DNA from: Cyprinodon diabolis
Taxonomy: Eukaryota; Chordata; Actinopteri; Cyprinodontiformes; Cyprinodontidae
NCBI GenBank assembly: GCA_030533445.1
Contig: CM060064.1
Location: 39,959,787-40,023,786, forward strand
Length of the DNA stretch: 64,000 nucleotides
Direction of reading: 5' to 3'
Shown: piece after piece, positions 24,422 to 38,800 of the stretch
Numbering within the stretch: position 1 is the stretch's first letter
How the letters are laid out: every line of letters starts with the position of its first letter
Notes under the pieces: model-generated
The model's input: only the letters and a program-made list of their open reading frames with translations
The model's database searches: none
Told to the model about the DNA's origin: nothing
Made by a program: the position numbers and the translations under genes

Positions 24422-25974
24422 TTTTGATATATTTAAACTATTTATATTTCAAAAGGCAGCTGTGAACAGAATTATAACAGAGCAAAGACAGATTTTGGTT
24501 TTCATTCATCTTATCACTAACCTTGTACCTTTTTCAGCGTATATGTCAGATTAGATGTTGTTAAATATCCTCAGGGAAGCAATCAGGTGTTTAAGTTAAG
24601 GCCAATTCCCTACACTACAGACAATCAATAAATAAGTCCAAGAGAAGGGACTGTAATGGGGTTGGCTTGTAACCTGCTCTGACAAATTAAGGCAAGTAGG
24701 TTTTTTTTTTCATTACTTACACATCCGTTTTCATTTTTTCCATCAGTGGAAGCAATTAAACAATGCTTCCTTAAATTAGTCATTGATTTTTAGCAATAGT
24801 GACACTTTCAAGAAGGAAACAATAAGTTTAAGAGAGTGTTTTTTGAGTGTGTTTGTTTGGAACAAGAGAAACAAAAGATCGGAGACAATGTACCTACAAG
24901 AAAAAGTGGTGTCTTAAATTAGGCATTGATTTTTCCTCAGGTGTCATGCTGGTTAAATACTTTGTGCTTTTTGTTCTACCAGAATAATGTACAAATTGGA
25001 AAGGATTTTTTTTTTTTATCATCATACCAACATGTTTGCATCTTATATTTTCCAAATTGTAAAAAGAAGTTGTATCTGTCTATCTATCTATCTCAGCACA
25101 ATTCATTATAAACTCTTTCTTCTGATTGCTTTTTATATAAGAACCTGAACAATTTAAAATGTAAAAAGGAATATGGGATCATTTAAGGGAAAGTTGCCAA
25201 AATAATTAACTTTCTTTTTAGGAGGTTTGTGGAATTCCCCGATTTAACTAATGGATGTTGGTCCCATTAACATGTGGGGGATGGGAAGCCAGGGAAAACC
25301 CATGATTCTCAGTGGCTTCTTGATAAAATCAGGTAAATAATGGAAGCAGTATTATGGAAAACTTGTGTTTTAGTCTTTGTTTAGGGTTGATTAAATGAAA
25401 ACTTTGTGTTTTGAACAGTTCAGACATGAACAATGCATCTATTGTCATAACACTAATAAAGAGTAAAATATTATGTAGAATAAAAATCTTTTATGAAGAG
25501 AGGTTCTGTTTAAAGCTCCCTATGAAATCCTGCAGTCCCCTTTCTATTTTCAAGTCACACAATATATTGTTGCAAGTATTTCTCTTCTGGATACCATTTC
25601 TTAAATAGAGGAGTAAAATGGTGCACTTTAGAGTTTCAAGCAACACATTTCCCTTTTAATTTGCTAAATTAAACATTTTCAAGAAACTAATTTGATTAAA
25701 TGAGGAAGAGAGGGTAAACAGGTGAAGTCCATTGATTAGGTCAGTAAACCAAACAGCAACAGTGCGGGGTGGGGAGAGACCAAGAAACCCTTTGAATTAA
25801 AATGAGTTGAAAGCTGTGTTGGAATCATACTTTTTTAGGTAACATACATTAAAACTAGAAAAAAGGTTGATCATCAAACAAAGCGGGAAAGAAACATATT
25901 TTGACAAAACCTTTCATGTGATTGTTTAATGATGTAAGCATTAACAAGTGGACATCATTTAGTTTTTTTTTTTA
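24422..25974. other. No gene seen
   Basis: AT-rich intergenic DNA between the foldback and the probable end of the etv1 3' UTR. It has a short ctat run at 25078-25092. Confidence 0.4.
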
Positions 25975-27365
25975 CTATTTTATTACAGAACGTTCCTATT
26001 GACATTCCCATCCCACACATATTAATCTCCAAAAACAACCCAGACAGCCCAGATTCTTGATTTTTTTTATGCATTGAAAAAAGAAAAAAAAAAAGAAACT
26101 TGAACAGAAATCCAAAGCAGCAGGCAAAAGTTGCCAAATCCTTTCAGTTTTTTGATATCCTTTTATCTTGAGACTAGAAAATACACTTACAATTTGAAGC
26201 AGCAACAAAATGTACCTGATTATACAACATTATAATATAACACGACTTTCTTTGATTCACCACATTATAAACTTCTACATATTTCTTTTTGTTTTACCAA
26301 AAAGCAAACAAAGAAATGTTGGCAAAGACTTCTTCTCAAAAAAAAAAACATACACTGCGTTCACCTGGAACAGAACTGAAAAGAATTGAAAGAAAAATAT
26401 TTTTTTTCAAGATTTTAATCATTTTTGCTGTTGAAAGTCTCCTTTTTTTATTTGGGGATGCAATAGGTATTCTGAATTAATTTTAACTGTACATAGACGT
26501 CACCTGTTTTTCACTGAAAAACTGAACACCTGAATGAAAAATGAATACAAATCCGTTTTTTTTTTTTCTTTTTACACAGCGACTGAGTTATTTTCTCTGG
26601 TGATTATCCTAAACACAGGCCGTTTGTTCTCCAGTGCATCCTCACAGTGGGACGAATTGGGACCCACACATTTTGTCTTTTTTTTGCACTGATAAGGAAA
26701 TGATCCGGTGGAGGTTATGCTGTTACAGAAAAAACACGAACATGACGAGACCCACAGTTTGGTTGAAGTCATGGCAGAGAACGGTGGCCAGCCTCGAGGA
26801 GAGGAAGTAGTGATCTACTCAGTTCAAATGTCACTTTTTCCCCCGTCACATCAGTCTTTTAAAGAACCTTCTCTTCATTGTGGAAGTACTGTTACATTTC
26901 CAGAAGATATTTGCATTAAGACAAAATTAAATTTATTCCTTGTATCTGCTTCACTTGTCTGTAAAGAAAAGTCCTTTTTGCAGGAAACCAAAGTTTAAGC
27001 TGCTGAATCCAGTCTAATCAGGGCAGCACATGCTAAAAATGATGACGTTTATAAAGAAAAATTTCAGCATTAATGCACAAACATTTAAAAAAAGCCCAAC
27101 ACACAGACTCTGGTGCTGTTCCTGTCCATAAAGTGCACTCTCTGGACGTCAGAAACTCAAGAGCAGAAAAAAAGGGGTTGAATGAGTATGTCAGACATAC
27201 TGAGAGATGTGTCACTGTGTGTGTTTGTGTGTATCCACGTGTGTGCTTGTGTGTCTGCATGTGGGTGAGTTCAGTTTTTTCCCGGAGCGACTGTGAATCA
27301 GAGGACATGGCAGTCTCAGGTGTACGGAGGAGGCGGGGCAGCACAGCGAGCGAAGGTGTGTGTTG
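25975..27365 (-). other. etv1: Probable etv1 3' UTR
   Basis: It follows the etv1 stop codon without another gene. On the minus strand an AATAAA polyadenylation signal lies at 25979-25984 and is the best candidate end; other signals may be used. It has a GT-rich stretch (27210-27280) and several A/T runs. Transcript data would be needed to fix the end. Confidence 0.4.
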
Positions 27366-27587
27366 TTAATAAACGTAGCCTTCGCTGTAGGGATGAGGTT
27401 GGCAGTAGGGCCCCTCCTGAACGTACGCCATGTTCTCGTCAAAGTGCGACAGCGGCACCGTGTCCTCCTCGTTGATCTGCCGCTCCATGTCCGTCTTTAA
27501 CACCGGTCGCTGGTTGTCGGGGAACGCCATGGAGAACAAGGCCTCGGGGTCACAGACAAACTTGTAGACGTATCTCTCCCCAGCGAC
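27366..27587 (-). CDS. etv1: etv1 coding exon 12 (end of ETS domain, C-terminus, stop)
   Basis: 222 nt encoding [19 protein letters not shown] through EGYVY and TAA (27366-27368). Acceptor ttatctcag. The C-terminal acidic tail includes [19 protein letters not shown]. Confidence 0.97.
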   Translation of the reverse strand, partial: VAGERYVYKFVCDPEALFSMAFPDNQRPVLKTDMERQINEEDTVPLSHFDENMAYVQEGPYCQPHPYSEGYVY

Positions 27588-30500
27588 CTGAGATAAAAAA
27601 ATGTAAATATTTTGTCTTTATTTGATGTTGAGATAAATGCTTGTAGTTCTTCAACCTCTTCTTATAAATTAGTAAATAATAAAGTCTTCAGGTGAGGTCA
27701 GGTTTGAGCATTTTGGGTATAAGACCTAGTTTAAATGTGAGAAATTAGTTGGTTTACAAAAAAACAAAACAAAACATTTTTATGACTATGGCTTCAATTT
27801 TTACGTTTGGTTTTTTGACTTTATCAAAAAATAAAAAAAATACAGCTCATTAGCTCAACGTTGCAAAGCTTCCACTGTTAAAGGATCCAGTTTATTTTGA
27901 ACAGGAAAAACACAAATACTTTTCTTTTTTCTTTACCTGCTTATACGAAAATCCTTAAGGAATGGAGCCAAACCCCACCAACAGACACAGACACACACAC
28001 ACTCCCGCACACAAAATCTCATTCATTTCAACACAAATGAAAACACTGCAACTGTAACAGGCATGGCTTGGCAAAGCATAGAAAAGAAGGCAAGGTACAT
28101 CTCAGAGGTTTGCTGTAGACCTAAATAGCGGAACTTTGGGCTCATAAAGCCTCCATAACAATCATTTTAATGGGTTTATTGACCAGGAATTTTCTATCCT
28201 TAATTCAGCTCAACTTAATTCAAAAATACTTAATTAATCCCACAGGGCAATTAAATAATACAGTAACTCATAATTGTTTATTATTATTTTTTTTACTTTA
28301 AAAGTTACCCTACATTCTACTTTAAGTGTAACTATGAGCTTTGGTCAGATGAGGTATGTATGTTTTTTTTTTTTTTTTTTTTTGCTAGTGGCCAGTTCCT
28401 GTGTGTTTGAGGTAAAATGAACCATTAATAAGTGGAAAATAACCTATTAGCCATGGTTAAGTATGGTGAAGGTCTATCATGCTGTGGGCCTATTTTACTT
28501 CCTAGGGCCTGTCACATTGATGTCATATACTATATGCATGTGCTGTCTCTGCTAAAAGATAAAATCAAAAGCCAAATCAAAAGCAATAGTTCAGCAGTTA
28601 TAAACGTTATTGTCTTTTCTGTTCATCTCCTAAAACTAAATCCTTTAGAGATCAGCTTATGGGACGTTGTTGAAAAAGGAGGTTGAGAGAGAAACCAGGA
28701 CTATGGGGGATCTATGGGGATGTTTAAAGATGTATCTTTCTCCGATTAGTAAGAGAGATTTCAATGACAGCAAGTTTTCAAATATTTAGAGAAGTGGTAT
28801 GAAAAAACAACAAAAAGCAAAAAATATGTATTTCTTAATAAGCTATTATTTCCCCGGTTAATAAATATGTTTACTGGATCATAGTTTTTCAGTTTGAATT
28901 TCTACTCTTGCAGTAATAGAATAATCTTTTTAGTGGATTTACACCTAATTAGTAGGGGTGGTGATAAATGTGAAACGTGCTGTTTAATATTCTGTCTTCC
29001 CGTCTGAGCAAAGATAAAAACGTTCTGAATAGGTTGCAAAACTTCTTTACTTTTACAATGTTTTATTTTTATACTCTCTTTTACCTTCTGCATGATTCCC
29101 TTTTCGTAGTAGTAACGAAGCGACCTGCTGAGTTTGTCATAATTCATGGCTGGCCGGTTCTTCTGTATCCCCCATCGACGTGCCACCTTAACAAAGCAAA
29201 GACAAACTCCGATAAGCAGTCAGAAAACAGAAATGCAAAGGTGAAGACATTCATAGACGTTCACACCTGAGATGATTTCCCTTCCAGCAAAAGATGGCAC
29301 CAGCGGCTGAAATGTTAAACAAACTTATGCATCTATATTGCCTTAATACCAGTAATTAGGCTGCTTCCAGACTAAGCAGACCTGACCAGGATGTGTTCAT
29401 TAGCAGCCTGTCAACAGAGCCAGCTGAGGAGGCAGCAGATGTTGCAGCACCTGTCTAGCAGACCTCCCACCACCCAGCCTCGCACTCCAAACTTACAACA
29501 GCTCTCACCATCTTCCCCTCTCTGACTCTTCTACTCCTGATTCCTATTTACTGCTCTCTCTCCCAGGTTGTACTTTCTATATTACCACATATGTGTCGTA
29601 CCGTACACCTGTAAAGCCAGGTGCCGTTAGCTAACATTTGTCTGCTATGTCACCTGATAGTATGAATGGACCCCCTGAAAGCTGTGGCTGGCCCACACTT
29701 CCACACACCGTCGGGCTCCATGGACCGCTGCCACCTGCTCATCTGTCTCCTGCTTCCTACACTCCCACCCGCTGATAGACCCCCCCACCCCCGCCCCACG
29801 CCAAGTCATTCAGTGGATTGGGTATAAACAGATCCAGGCTCATTTTGTATTTGAGGGGACTCAATTTTAGGGAAAAAAATCTTCTTAAAATTAACTGATT
29901 TATAATTTAACATCTGATTTTCCTTTTTAATTCTTATTTTGAACTTATGAAATTACCGAAAAATGCTTTAGGCAGCAGTTATTCTGTTTTAATTCTCTTA
30001 GTTATAAAAAAAAAGAACAAAAACGGAGGAACATTTTTATTAATCATGAGGAGCAGTTAATCTGATCAGCAGAATGAATATCGAACAGCTCTGTGCAGAG
30101 GTAGGGCTGTCGAAGCTGATTTTGTATCTTAGGAGGAACCAAGAAGATGGCTTTGTTTGACTTGCAGTATAAAGGGAGATTATGGTAAAGTGTCTGCTCT
30201 GTTTCTGTTCACTCTGTGTTTCTATAGAGTTAGTGTTAGTGTCTCTATACAAGAAGTTCTTTAAAGGGATCAAATCTTTTTATTAATCTGTTCAATTGCA
30301 AATGCTGGACCATGGAAAAACAGACAGTTTAACATCAGATGTAAAACCAATAAATGCATTTTTTTTCTTGCAGTTATCAGGTTTAAAGGAAAAAAAATAC
30401 AAAATATACAAATCTGAGCAAACTGTTCTAGCTTTCAAGTATAAAGGCTGTAGTAGAAGTACAGTAGGTATTTAGCTGCCACTAAGGAAATATGTGTTAA

Positions 30501-32582
30501 TTTTATTCTTTAATCTTAACTGACAGAAACCAGGAAAAAAGCTTATTTAATTTAATTTAAGGGATAGGATATTATGCTGATGTCTCCTTCTGCAGATTAT
30601 GTCAAGATAGTCTTAAATTGTACGTCTGAAAAAAGATATCATAAAAAAGACAAAACAATCATAAGAAAACATCAGCTTTGAAAAAAAGAACACAATAAGT
30701 TTGACCATTTCGAAAGTTTACAATAGTTGCAAGAGGCCAGAGAATTTACAGTTACAGTTGATTTTCTTTTTCAAAGAAATACAAAAACAAATTTCTAAAT
30801 GCCAATGGTATTGGAGCTTTTGTTATTAAAATGAGAAGTGTCTGATTTGGCCAAATCGGGGTGGGCTTCCTTTGAGGGGCCATTCATAACAGATCTTTGC
30901 TGCTTTATTTTTAAAAACTTTTAAGTTAAGTAAAACTATGGGCATAAATACGTATGACGTTGGAGGCCCTTACCTCTTCAGGCTCGATAAGTTTAAACTC
31001 CATGCCACGGCCGGTCCAGGCGATAAAGTGGGAGTTGGACGGATCATCAAGAAGAGCCACCAGGAACTGCCAGAGTTGCAATGAGCCTCGGCGCTGATAT
31101 GATGGACCCTCCCGGTACAGGGCTGCCTCCTGCTTGATATCACCTACATAAAAAAGAATCAGGGAATTATTTTGAATCACTTCAGCCTAAGCACAATCTA
31201 TCAATGTTTTAAACTCTAAGGGATAACTCACCTTCAACCTTTTCAGGTACCACACAGGTATCATCGTAGAAATGCCTCTGCACTTTGTCAAACATACAAC
31301 CTTAAAAAAGAGAAAAAAAGGACCCCTTTTATATATTATGGATTAAAAAAACCCATTCACCACCATTACAACATCCGCACGTGTCTTCGTTAGTACCTTC
31401 AGTCCTGTTAGTGTGAGCCAGATAGCCGTCTTGTCGTAAGTAGACAGAATGGCAGCTAGGCACTTCTGCTGAAACCCAGGCAAGAATGAGAGTGGGTGTT
31501 AAAGGGCCTGAAGGCGGCATTAGGAACACTACCTCAGCTATCTGTGAACAGCCACAGCCTGTTCAATCAATGCACCAGCGGCTCTGATTAAAGAAAATGC
31601 CCTCCAGGATCTTCATTGTAATGTCTTGCAGCCACAGGCAAATGCACTGTATCACACAGTTAAGACTGGCCCCAGGCCTCTCCACTGAGAGTAAGATTAA
31701 TAACAGAATATGAAAACACATGTTGATATGATGTAAGCTTTTCACAACGCAGGGACATGAAAATGCCATGACACTTATTGTTGATGAAATCTGATGTTCA
31801 GGTGCTAGAGTCTTTATTTTACAAAAAAAGTAGATCATCTTCTGGCATTTATTGTACTTTGCAAGATATTTTACTTTGGCAAAACAAGTGCTAAACTAAA
31901 GGTAATCGAACTGGGATTCACCAATTTCAAATTAGATTTAAAAAATTAGAAATCGGTACAATTTTCTTTATAATATTATCACTAGTTATGTTTACATTGA
32001 CATATGTAATTATAATAAAAGGCAAATAGAATTAAAATCGATCATAAAAACAAGCTAATTGGAATATTGTGATTTGGTTGCCCAATAGGGTTATGCGGAT
32101 CCATAATCCCATCATATCAATCTGAAAAATTTAATCATATCATTTAGAGATGCACGATATAATCGGCCCCATATCGTTATCGGCCACCCCACCGACATTT
32201 AACCCGATATTTGATCAGCTTCTGAGTTTCTAAAGTCTAAAAAAAAAAATAATACTACCTCTTCTTCTTCCTCAAAAACTTCTTTTTTACAGACTTAAAA
32301 ACTTCTAAAGACGAGGGAAAAAATATTAATACATTAAAATATCACAATATCATCATATGCTGATATATTGCCATTTAAAAACACCATATCAATCTCTTTT
32401 ACTAATGAAATATTGCTATATGTCATCGTTATGCTAAAAAATCCCCCGAAAATTCACGAAATTTTGCCATATTTTTATATTTTTAAAAATCAATTTGATA
32501 TCAGCATATGAAAATATATTTGAGTATATTATTTTATATATATATATATCTATCTATCTATATCTATCTATCTATCTATCTA

Positions 32583-32634
<52 letters not shown>

Positions 32635-32784
32635 GTGTCAGAAATGGATAACAAAACTGCTATTTTCAATGACTACGTATTTTTGTCCAGCTTTAACATC
32701 AGTATCGATATCTTTTATCGAAGGGGATGATATCTGTAATACGTAGTCATTGAAAATAGCAGTTTTGTTATCCATTTCTGACAC

Positions 32785-32880
<96 letters not shown>

Positions 32881-35800
32881 TTTTAAAATATCGGCATATC
32901 GGATATCGGCCAAAATCCCAATATCGTGCATTCCTAATATCATTCAGATTGGAGGTGTTGACTAACCATTAAATATTTAATTTTGTGCACATAGTAAAGA
33001 ACTATCCAGATTAATGTCAATTTTTTTTTTATCTGAATACATTTAATCCAGTCAAGGAATTTTGTGCAAGTACACGTAGCTATAAACGATATTAATAAAA
33101 TTTCATCAGAACTACAAGAGCTAGTTGATTTCTTTTTTGCCACCTAAGCAACTTTGTCCCTATATTTTACAAGTTTTCACAGCCCTAGAGTGGCTTTTTC
33201 ACTACCGACACACCCAGCCTCCTTTTTCCTTGTTTTTCAATGGCGACGCAACGTGTAAGCACTAATCATTCTGCTGCAGTGAGATCTTCCCTCTTCCCAT
33301 GGACTGACAGGTATAAATGTGGCATCAGAGAGGACACCTGCTCCTCCCCCAAGTCCTTATTGTTAATGAATCACATGTGCAAAGCTTGATAAAGTTTAAA
33401 AAAGGTAGATATCATTTTTTCCTTCTTCTTTTTTACCTAAACCCACTCTATATAAATCAGTTATGTTAAATTATCAAATTACCCAATCGATAAATTGTAC
33501 CCAAGTTTATTTCATAAAGTTAATTAGTATTTTATGTGTAAAGTGTTCTTGTAATTAGCTTTTGTCTTTCAAGATTTATAATTCTAAAATCTACATCCAA
33601 ATATGCAAATTAGTCAAAGATGCTGTCTAGTGACTTTTAGAAGAGCCAGTAGCCATTTTTCTTGTTCAGTACTTGGTGCCAGTAAACGCTGCCAAGTATA
33701 TTGTTTTTATACAAACATGTTCAACGTATTTCTTGTGCAGGTGGATAATCTTATGAAGCCCATGCTTTAGCTAAAAATGTTTAAGATAACTTTGATATTA
33801 ACAGAACAAAAAGATTTTGAATTAACCTGGAAATCAAAATCGGTACAAAAACATCGGGATGCCGTTCACTCCGTCTCGCTAAAAAGCTGCTTGTTTTGGT
33901 TTAGTCGGTTTTAAAAGGTAGTAAAAAGAAACACAGTAGCGTCAGCAGATCGTGTTGACTTCTGACAGTAATTTTCCAACATTTTCATCTATTAAAACTA
34001 TTTAAATATAATACCAGATATCCTTACAGGTCCTACAGATTTAACGAGGAACCACCAAAAACAAAAATGACAAAAAAAATAATAAAAATTCAAATCAAAA
34101 CTATTTCAATTTGGAATCTCATTTGCCGATGACAAAGCTCACAAATTTTCTCAAACTCCTTCACTTTTCTGTATCCGGTAAGTTGTCCAATTTGGAAAGT
34201 GTTCTAACTAATACATAAATTTTCTTCCTATGCTTAAACCTCTCAGAACTTGACGCTCTGATAAAAAACGCAAGCAAACAGGTTACCAAGTGAATATTCA
34301 ATAAACACAGTAGAGTCCTTCATTTAGGCCCATAAACATTTCTCTGAGCTTCATCAAAGTAATGGGCTTGTAGAGGAAATTGCTCCTAATGAAATTACGA
34401 CTCCCCTCCCATCCTCTCCGACAGGCCTGCTCCTGTCAACATGCTTCACAATAACTGCTAATAAATACACCCTCATGCTCCATCTTACTTGTGCAGAACA
34501 ATTGGTATGACATTTTTTAACCTTAACTCTGTATAATTTCTATTTATTTATTATTATCCTTCTTTTAATGTTTACCATTGCCTGACTGAATAATAAAACA
34601 TTTATTTTGATTTTTTCAATTAAAAACTTTAAGATAGATCACTGATTATAGGTTTTCCTACTCATAAATAAAGCTGAATTGCAATCTCCTTTTATTTGTT
34701 TGTAATTATTTTGAGAGAAAAGATTCAAAGAGTCAGACTGGCTGGTTGTGAGAATCACTGACTTGATAACGGAGGGATAACAACCAAGTAGCTACTAAGT
34801 GACTGTCTGTTGAGAAATAAGATGTCTTAGCACTGAAACCCACGTGTTTCTTCTGGCATAATCCAGTGGTGTTAATTGGCATTTAGAAGCCACACAGTTG
34901 TGAAACCTGGTGAGCACATCTACCGTACGAAAGAGCGAGAAAACACCAAAATTCACAGTTATCTGGTTTTCAATGACAAAAAAAAAACAACAAAAAACAC
35001 AAAAACAGACACACAAAAAACTAAACAAGAGAAGCTGTTTGGCTAACACACACAAATTATTATACAGCATAAGAGACATGATTGGGGCCCCAGAGTTTTT
35101 TTCTTAAACTCATCACCCAGGAGGTAGTTGCTTTTTTCTTTTTTCCTTCCGACTGGTCACACTTGATCCTATACAGCTCTATCTCCTCTGGGTCCTTTCT
35201 TCGTTACCTTGTGAATGAACCCCAGAGTCCGACGGATGTTCATTCATGTTCTTGTGTAGCCTCGGGCTCCTTGGAGCCTCCTGATTAGTTCCCTTTAGTC
35301 TCTAACCAAAGGGAGAAAACATGCGTGGGAGGGCAGCTTCTGGACTGTGACCAAACCCCCCCCACACAGCAGCCTCTCCTCTTTTCTATTAGAGCTCAAC
35401 AGGAAATGGTGAACGGCACAGACACCCAGCCCGACCAGAACCCCTGCCCTAATAATGGGTAAACTCAATAAACGAAAGCCCCTCCCATCGAGTCTCCTCT
35501 CATTCCTAAAATGAATCTGCTTCCAGCGAAATAAAGTTAAATCTATACACCAGTAACTTTTCTATTTTCTCACCTGAGTCGTAGGTGAAGTCCCTCGGCT
35601 CCTGCTTGATCATCATGCTGGCTGGGTACCCGTGAGGAAGTGGTGCCCCCATCATGGCTGGGTGCTCGAACAGGGGGTCAGGGTACTCTTGCTTGAAGCC
35701 TTGTGGAGGGAAGGGGATGCTTGGCTCTGACAGCTGCCTGTGGTAGATGGGCCGACTGTCCCGAGCCATCGTCGGTGGGGAGGGGAATGAGTGGCACGGG

Positions 35801-38800
35801 TCAGAGAGCTGACGTCTAAATCTGAAGGGAAAATTCATAAGATACATTATCAGACTTTTCTACCTTTTATTGAGTTCATGTTAAAAAATCCTATTTTGAG
35901 AGATTTTAGTGCCATTTTGTTGAGTTTAAGTCTGAAAAATAAGCAGCACCCTCGTTTCAATGGGCCGGACTACCAATCTAGAGCAACAGTTAGTGGAGTC
36001 AGCACTGGGCTACCCAAGGCTTCAAACAACCACCAATGCCAGGGAATGTCTCTAATGCAAGTTATGTGGAATCTCATTAAAAAGAGATTAAACAGTAGGT
36101 ATTTTATAACAGACGATTTAAATGGTTCTGAAACTGAAATTATCTCCTTCTTTAGCCAGTTATAAAATAATGCAACAAAAGGCAAAACATGGGGAGGCCA
36201 TTACATTCCTACAATGAGTTTGAAGAACAAGCATCAGCTTAAAGGCTGACTTATATTCGATCTTTGGGGGCACAGCAGGACTCTGCTGAGTGCCTGTGAG
36301 GCTGAACATGCGCTGTAGGCATTCATATTTGACGCACTGTTCTCCAAATTCAGTGAAGATGTAGTAAAAGAGAAAACTGAAGCTTGTTATCGCTTCCCAA
36401 CAATTGTCTGTGTGCTGTATCAAAAATATGACTTCTTATCCACCTGATTCTGTTTCTGGTACCGTTTCATACTTAATAGAGTGAAAAAATTGAACAAAAA
36501 CTAATTCAAGATTTTTTTAAAGGGTTTAAAAAGACTTTACTTAGATATGTTTTCGGACTCTAGAAAGAAACATGCTATGAAATCTTTAAACAGTAAAATT
36601 TTATTTTTGTTGGTTTTCCTTTCTGCCACGTTCTTGCTTCACACAAGTGTTTAAACTTGTGTGAATCTGGTATATCATTCATCTTGAATGGAGCAGTGTG
36701 TCACACATGTAAATGGGATGTTGGTGCAGTACCTGTGGTCCATGGAGTAGGCGCTGTCAGGGAGAGGCTGTGAGGGCGGCATGTGGGCATAAGTCCGGTC
36801 CGGTTTGGGCGTGGGGGCCAACGTGGGCGAACCATGGTGAAGGGGGGACACAGGGGTGCTGCAGGGGGGCGTCACTGGGCTGGAGGGCTTCATTCCTGTG
36901 TGGTGCTTCTGCTCATAGGCACTACAGCAACAAATGATCCAGTCGTTAGATAACAGATTCAAGAACTCCAAAGAAAATTTATTATTATTTTTATTTATTT
37001 ATGAATAAAATATCCACATTTTCACATTACAGTTTTAAGCACTAATATTTAAATGTACAGAAAAGGTGTCTTTAAAAAACACAAAACATCAAGGGAAATT
37101 AAAGCCAGAGCTCAGATAAAAAAAAAACAACATAAAAAAACAATGAATGATTAAATAAAAACAATGTGATACAAAATTCAAAATAGCGGTATATCAAAAA
37201 AAAATTTTTAACTTTTTAAATATGTTTTTATTGTGTACAATATAATTTTCTATTATATATACTACTATACCTATATACTCTATAGGGTAAATTATACTTT
37301 ATAGGCTGACATTATCTGTAACTGGCTCAGGTTTTCTGATTAACAGGCAGGCTGGTTTCACCTGCTAGCTGACATTTTCAAGTAGCATTCATTTAAAGAT
37401 AAACATGGTCATTTATTTAGTTTAAAAGTTGGGACTATCGCATTTTTGCGCATTAAAATACTTATAAGACAAATTCATTCTAATAAGTGAGGGAGGAGTA
37501 GGTTTCTTTCAGCCACCTGACCAGCAGTGTGTAGCTACTTAAAGAGAACATCCTATTTCTCATTCAATCAATAAAAATTCCTGACATTTGTATTTTTTTC
37601 AATGTCATTATTAGACTATAAAGTTATGGATTAGTAAGAAATAAATGTTTTGCAAAGCTGAAGCTACTGTAACTTTTAAATATCTTTGTATGTTTTGTAT
37701 ACATGTTACCTGGCAATGCCTCATTGTTGCCTAACTTGATATATAGAAATTATAACATTTTTTTTTTGTTTTTTTTGTTTCTGTGTCTTTTAGGTACTGG
37801 GATCTTGATGTAAGAATACTGCAAAGAAATAGGTTTTTCCAAAGAATCATTTAAGTGTGGAAAAAAGACCAGCCACCTGATGCTGTACGGGCACTTCTCT
37901 CCATACTGGAGCTTGAAGGGCCGCTCCTGTCTGCAATTGGAGCTCAGCTCTGAGCATGGGCTATGCAGCTCCCTCTTGATCTTCAGCTGCAGTCCATGGA
38001 AAGCCACTGTGTCATCAAGACAAAGAGAAGAAGATCCCTGGATTATCTTGGAGTCTAACGACCATTTCAAATCTTTTTCAGCAAATTCTTTTTTAATTAT
38101 TACTTTATATTAAAATTAATAAATTCTCATAATAAATTCTCAATTCAGATAAAAATAAACGCTCATAGGTGTTTGCAAAGTAAAGGCTCCATACAAAAAA
38201 CAAAACCCGGAATTAAATAAAACAATAAAAGGACTGCTGCTTAGGTGTAGATAAACAGTTCAAGAAATGTAGACATCAGCCTGAATGTGCACCAATACCG
38301 ATTCTAACTATATTCCATTTGACATCTCAGGCCATCGCTTACACAAACAACTCACTGAAAATCTCATTTGTTGGGCTTTTTCCTGGTGGGGGCTCTGTAA
38401 GTGAAATATGACAATCATAAAACTGGGTGTGCAGCAAGCTCCTATAAATACTTTATCTGCTTTCAGGAGGCTGTCAATACGTTCCAGACGACAACAACGG
38501 GATCATTGATCCAAAGGGCTGGGTGGGGTGGGGATGAGCCTGCTACCTATGGCCCTCGCCGTGAGCTCGGTGCATCTGAGAGGCCGTTAAGTGCCTTATC
38601 AGTCCTGATTAACATCCCATCATCTCGAGTCATGATCAACGCTAATCTAATTGACTGCGTCTCTGAAGAAAAGCCAGTCAGTCAGAATGAAGTCAGGCTC
38701 AGGTTGCCCGGCCGATCGCCGTCTCACCGCGGCTGAACACAAAGCAGCAGCACAGCCTTCCCACGGTGCTCTATCAGAGCCGCCTGGCCCAGTTTAGAGG

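Larger units (their letters stand above)
32145..32936. mobile_element. hAT-type MITE with exact 8-bp target duplication
   Basis: The left end is tagagatgcacgatat; the reverse complement of the right end is taggaatgcacgatat, so the termini match 14 of 16. The 8 bases atatcatt are present immediately outside both ends (32137-32144 and 32937-32944). The subterminal DNA is full of atatcgg / ccgatat motifs in both orientations. No transposase is encoded. The centre holds two long TA/CTAT tracts around a perfect 52-bp inverted repeat. Confidence 0.9.
31466..35573 (-). other. etv1: etv1 intron containing a hAT MITE
   Basis: 4.1 kb intron. It contains the MITE at 32145-32936; the rest is AT-rich with no exon signals recognised. 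Confidence 0.85.

Noticed and set aside
27033..27475. Overlapping frames around the etv1 stop
   Set aside because: Shadow frames of the terminal etv1 exon and its GT-rich 3' UTR.
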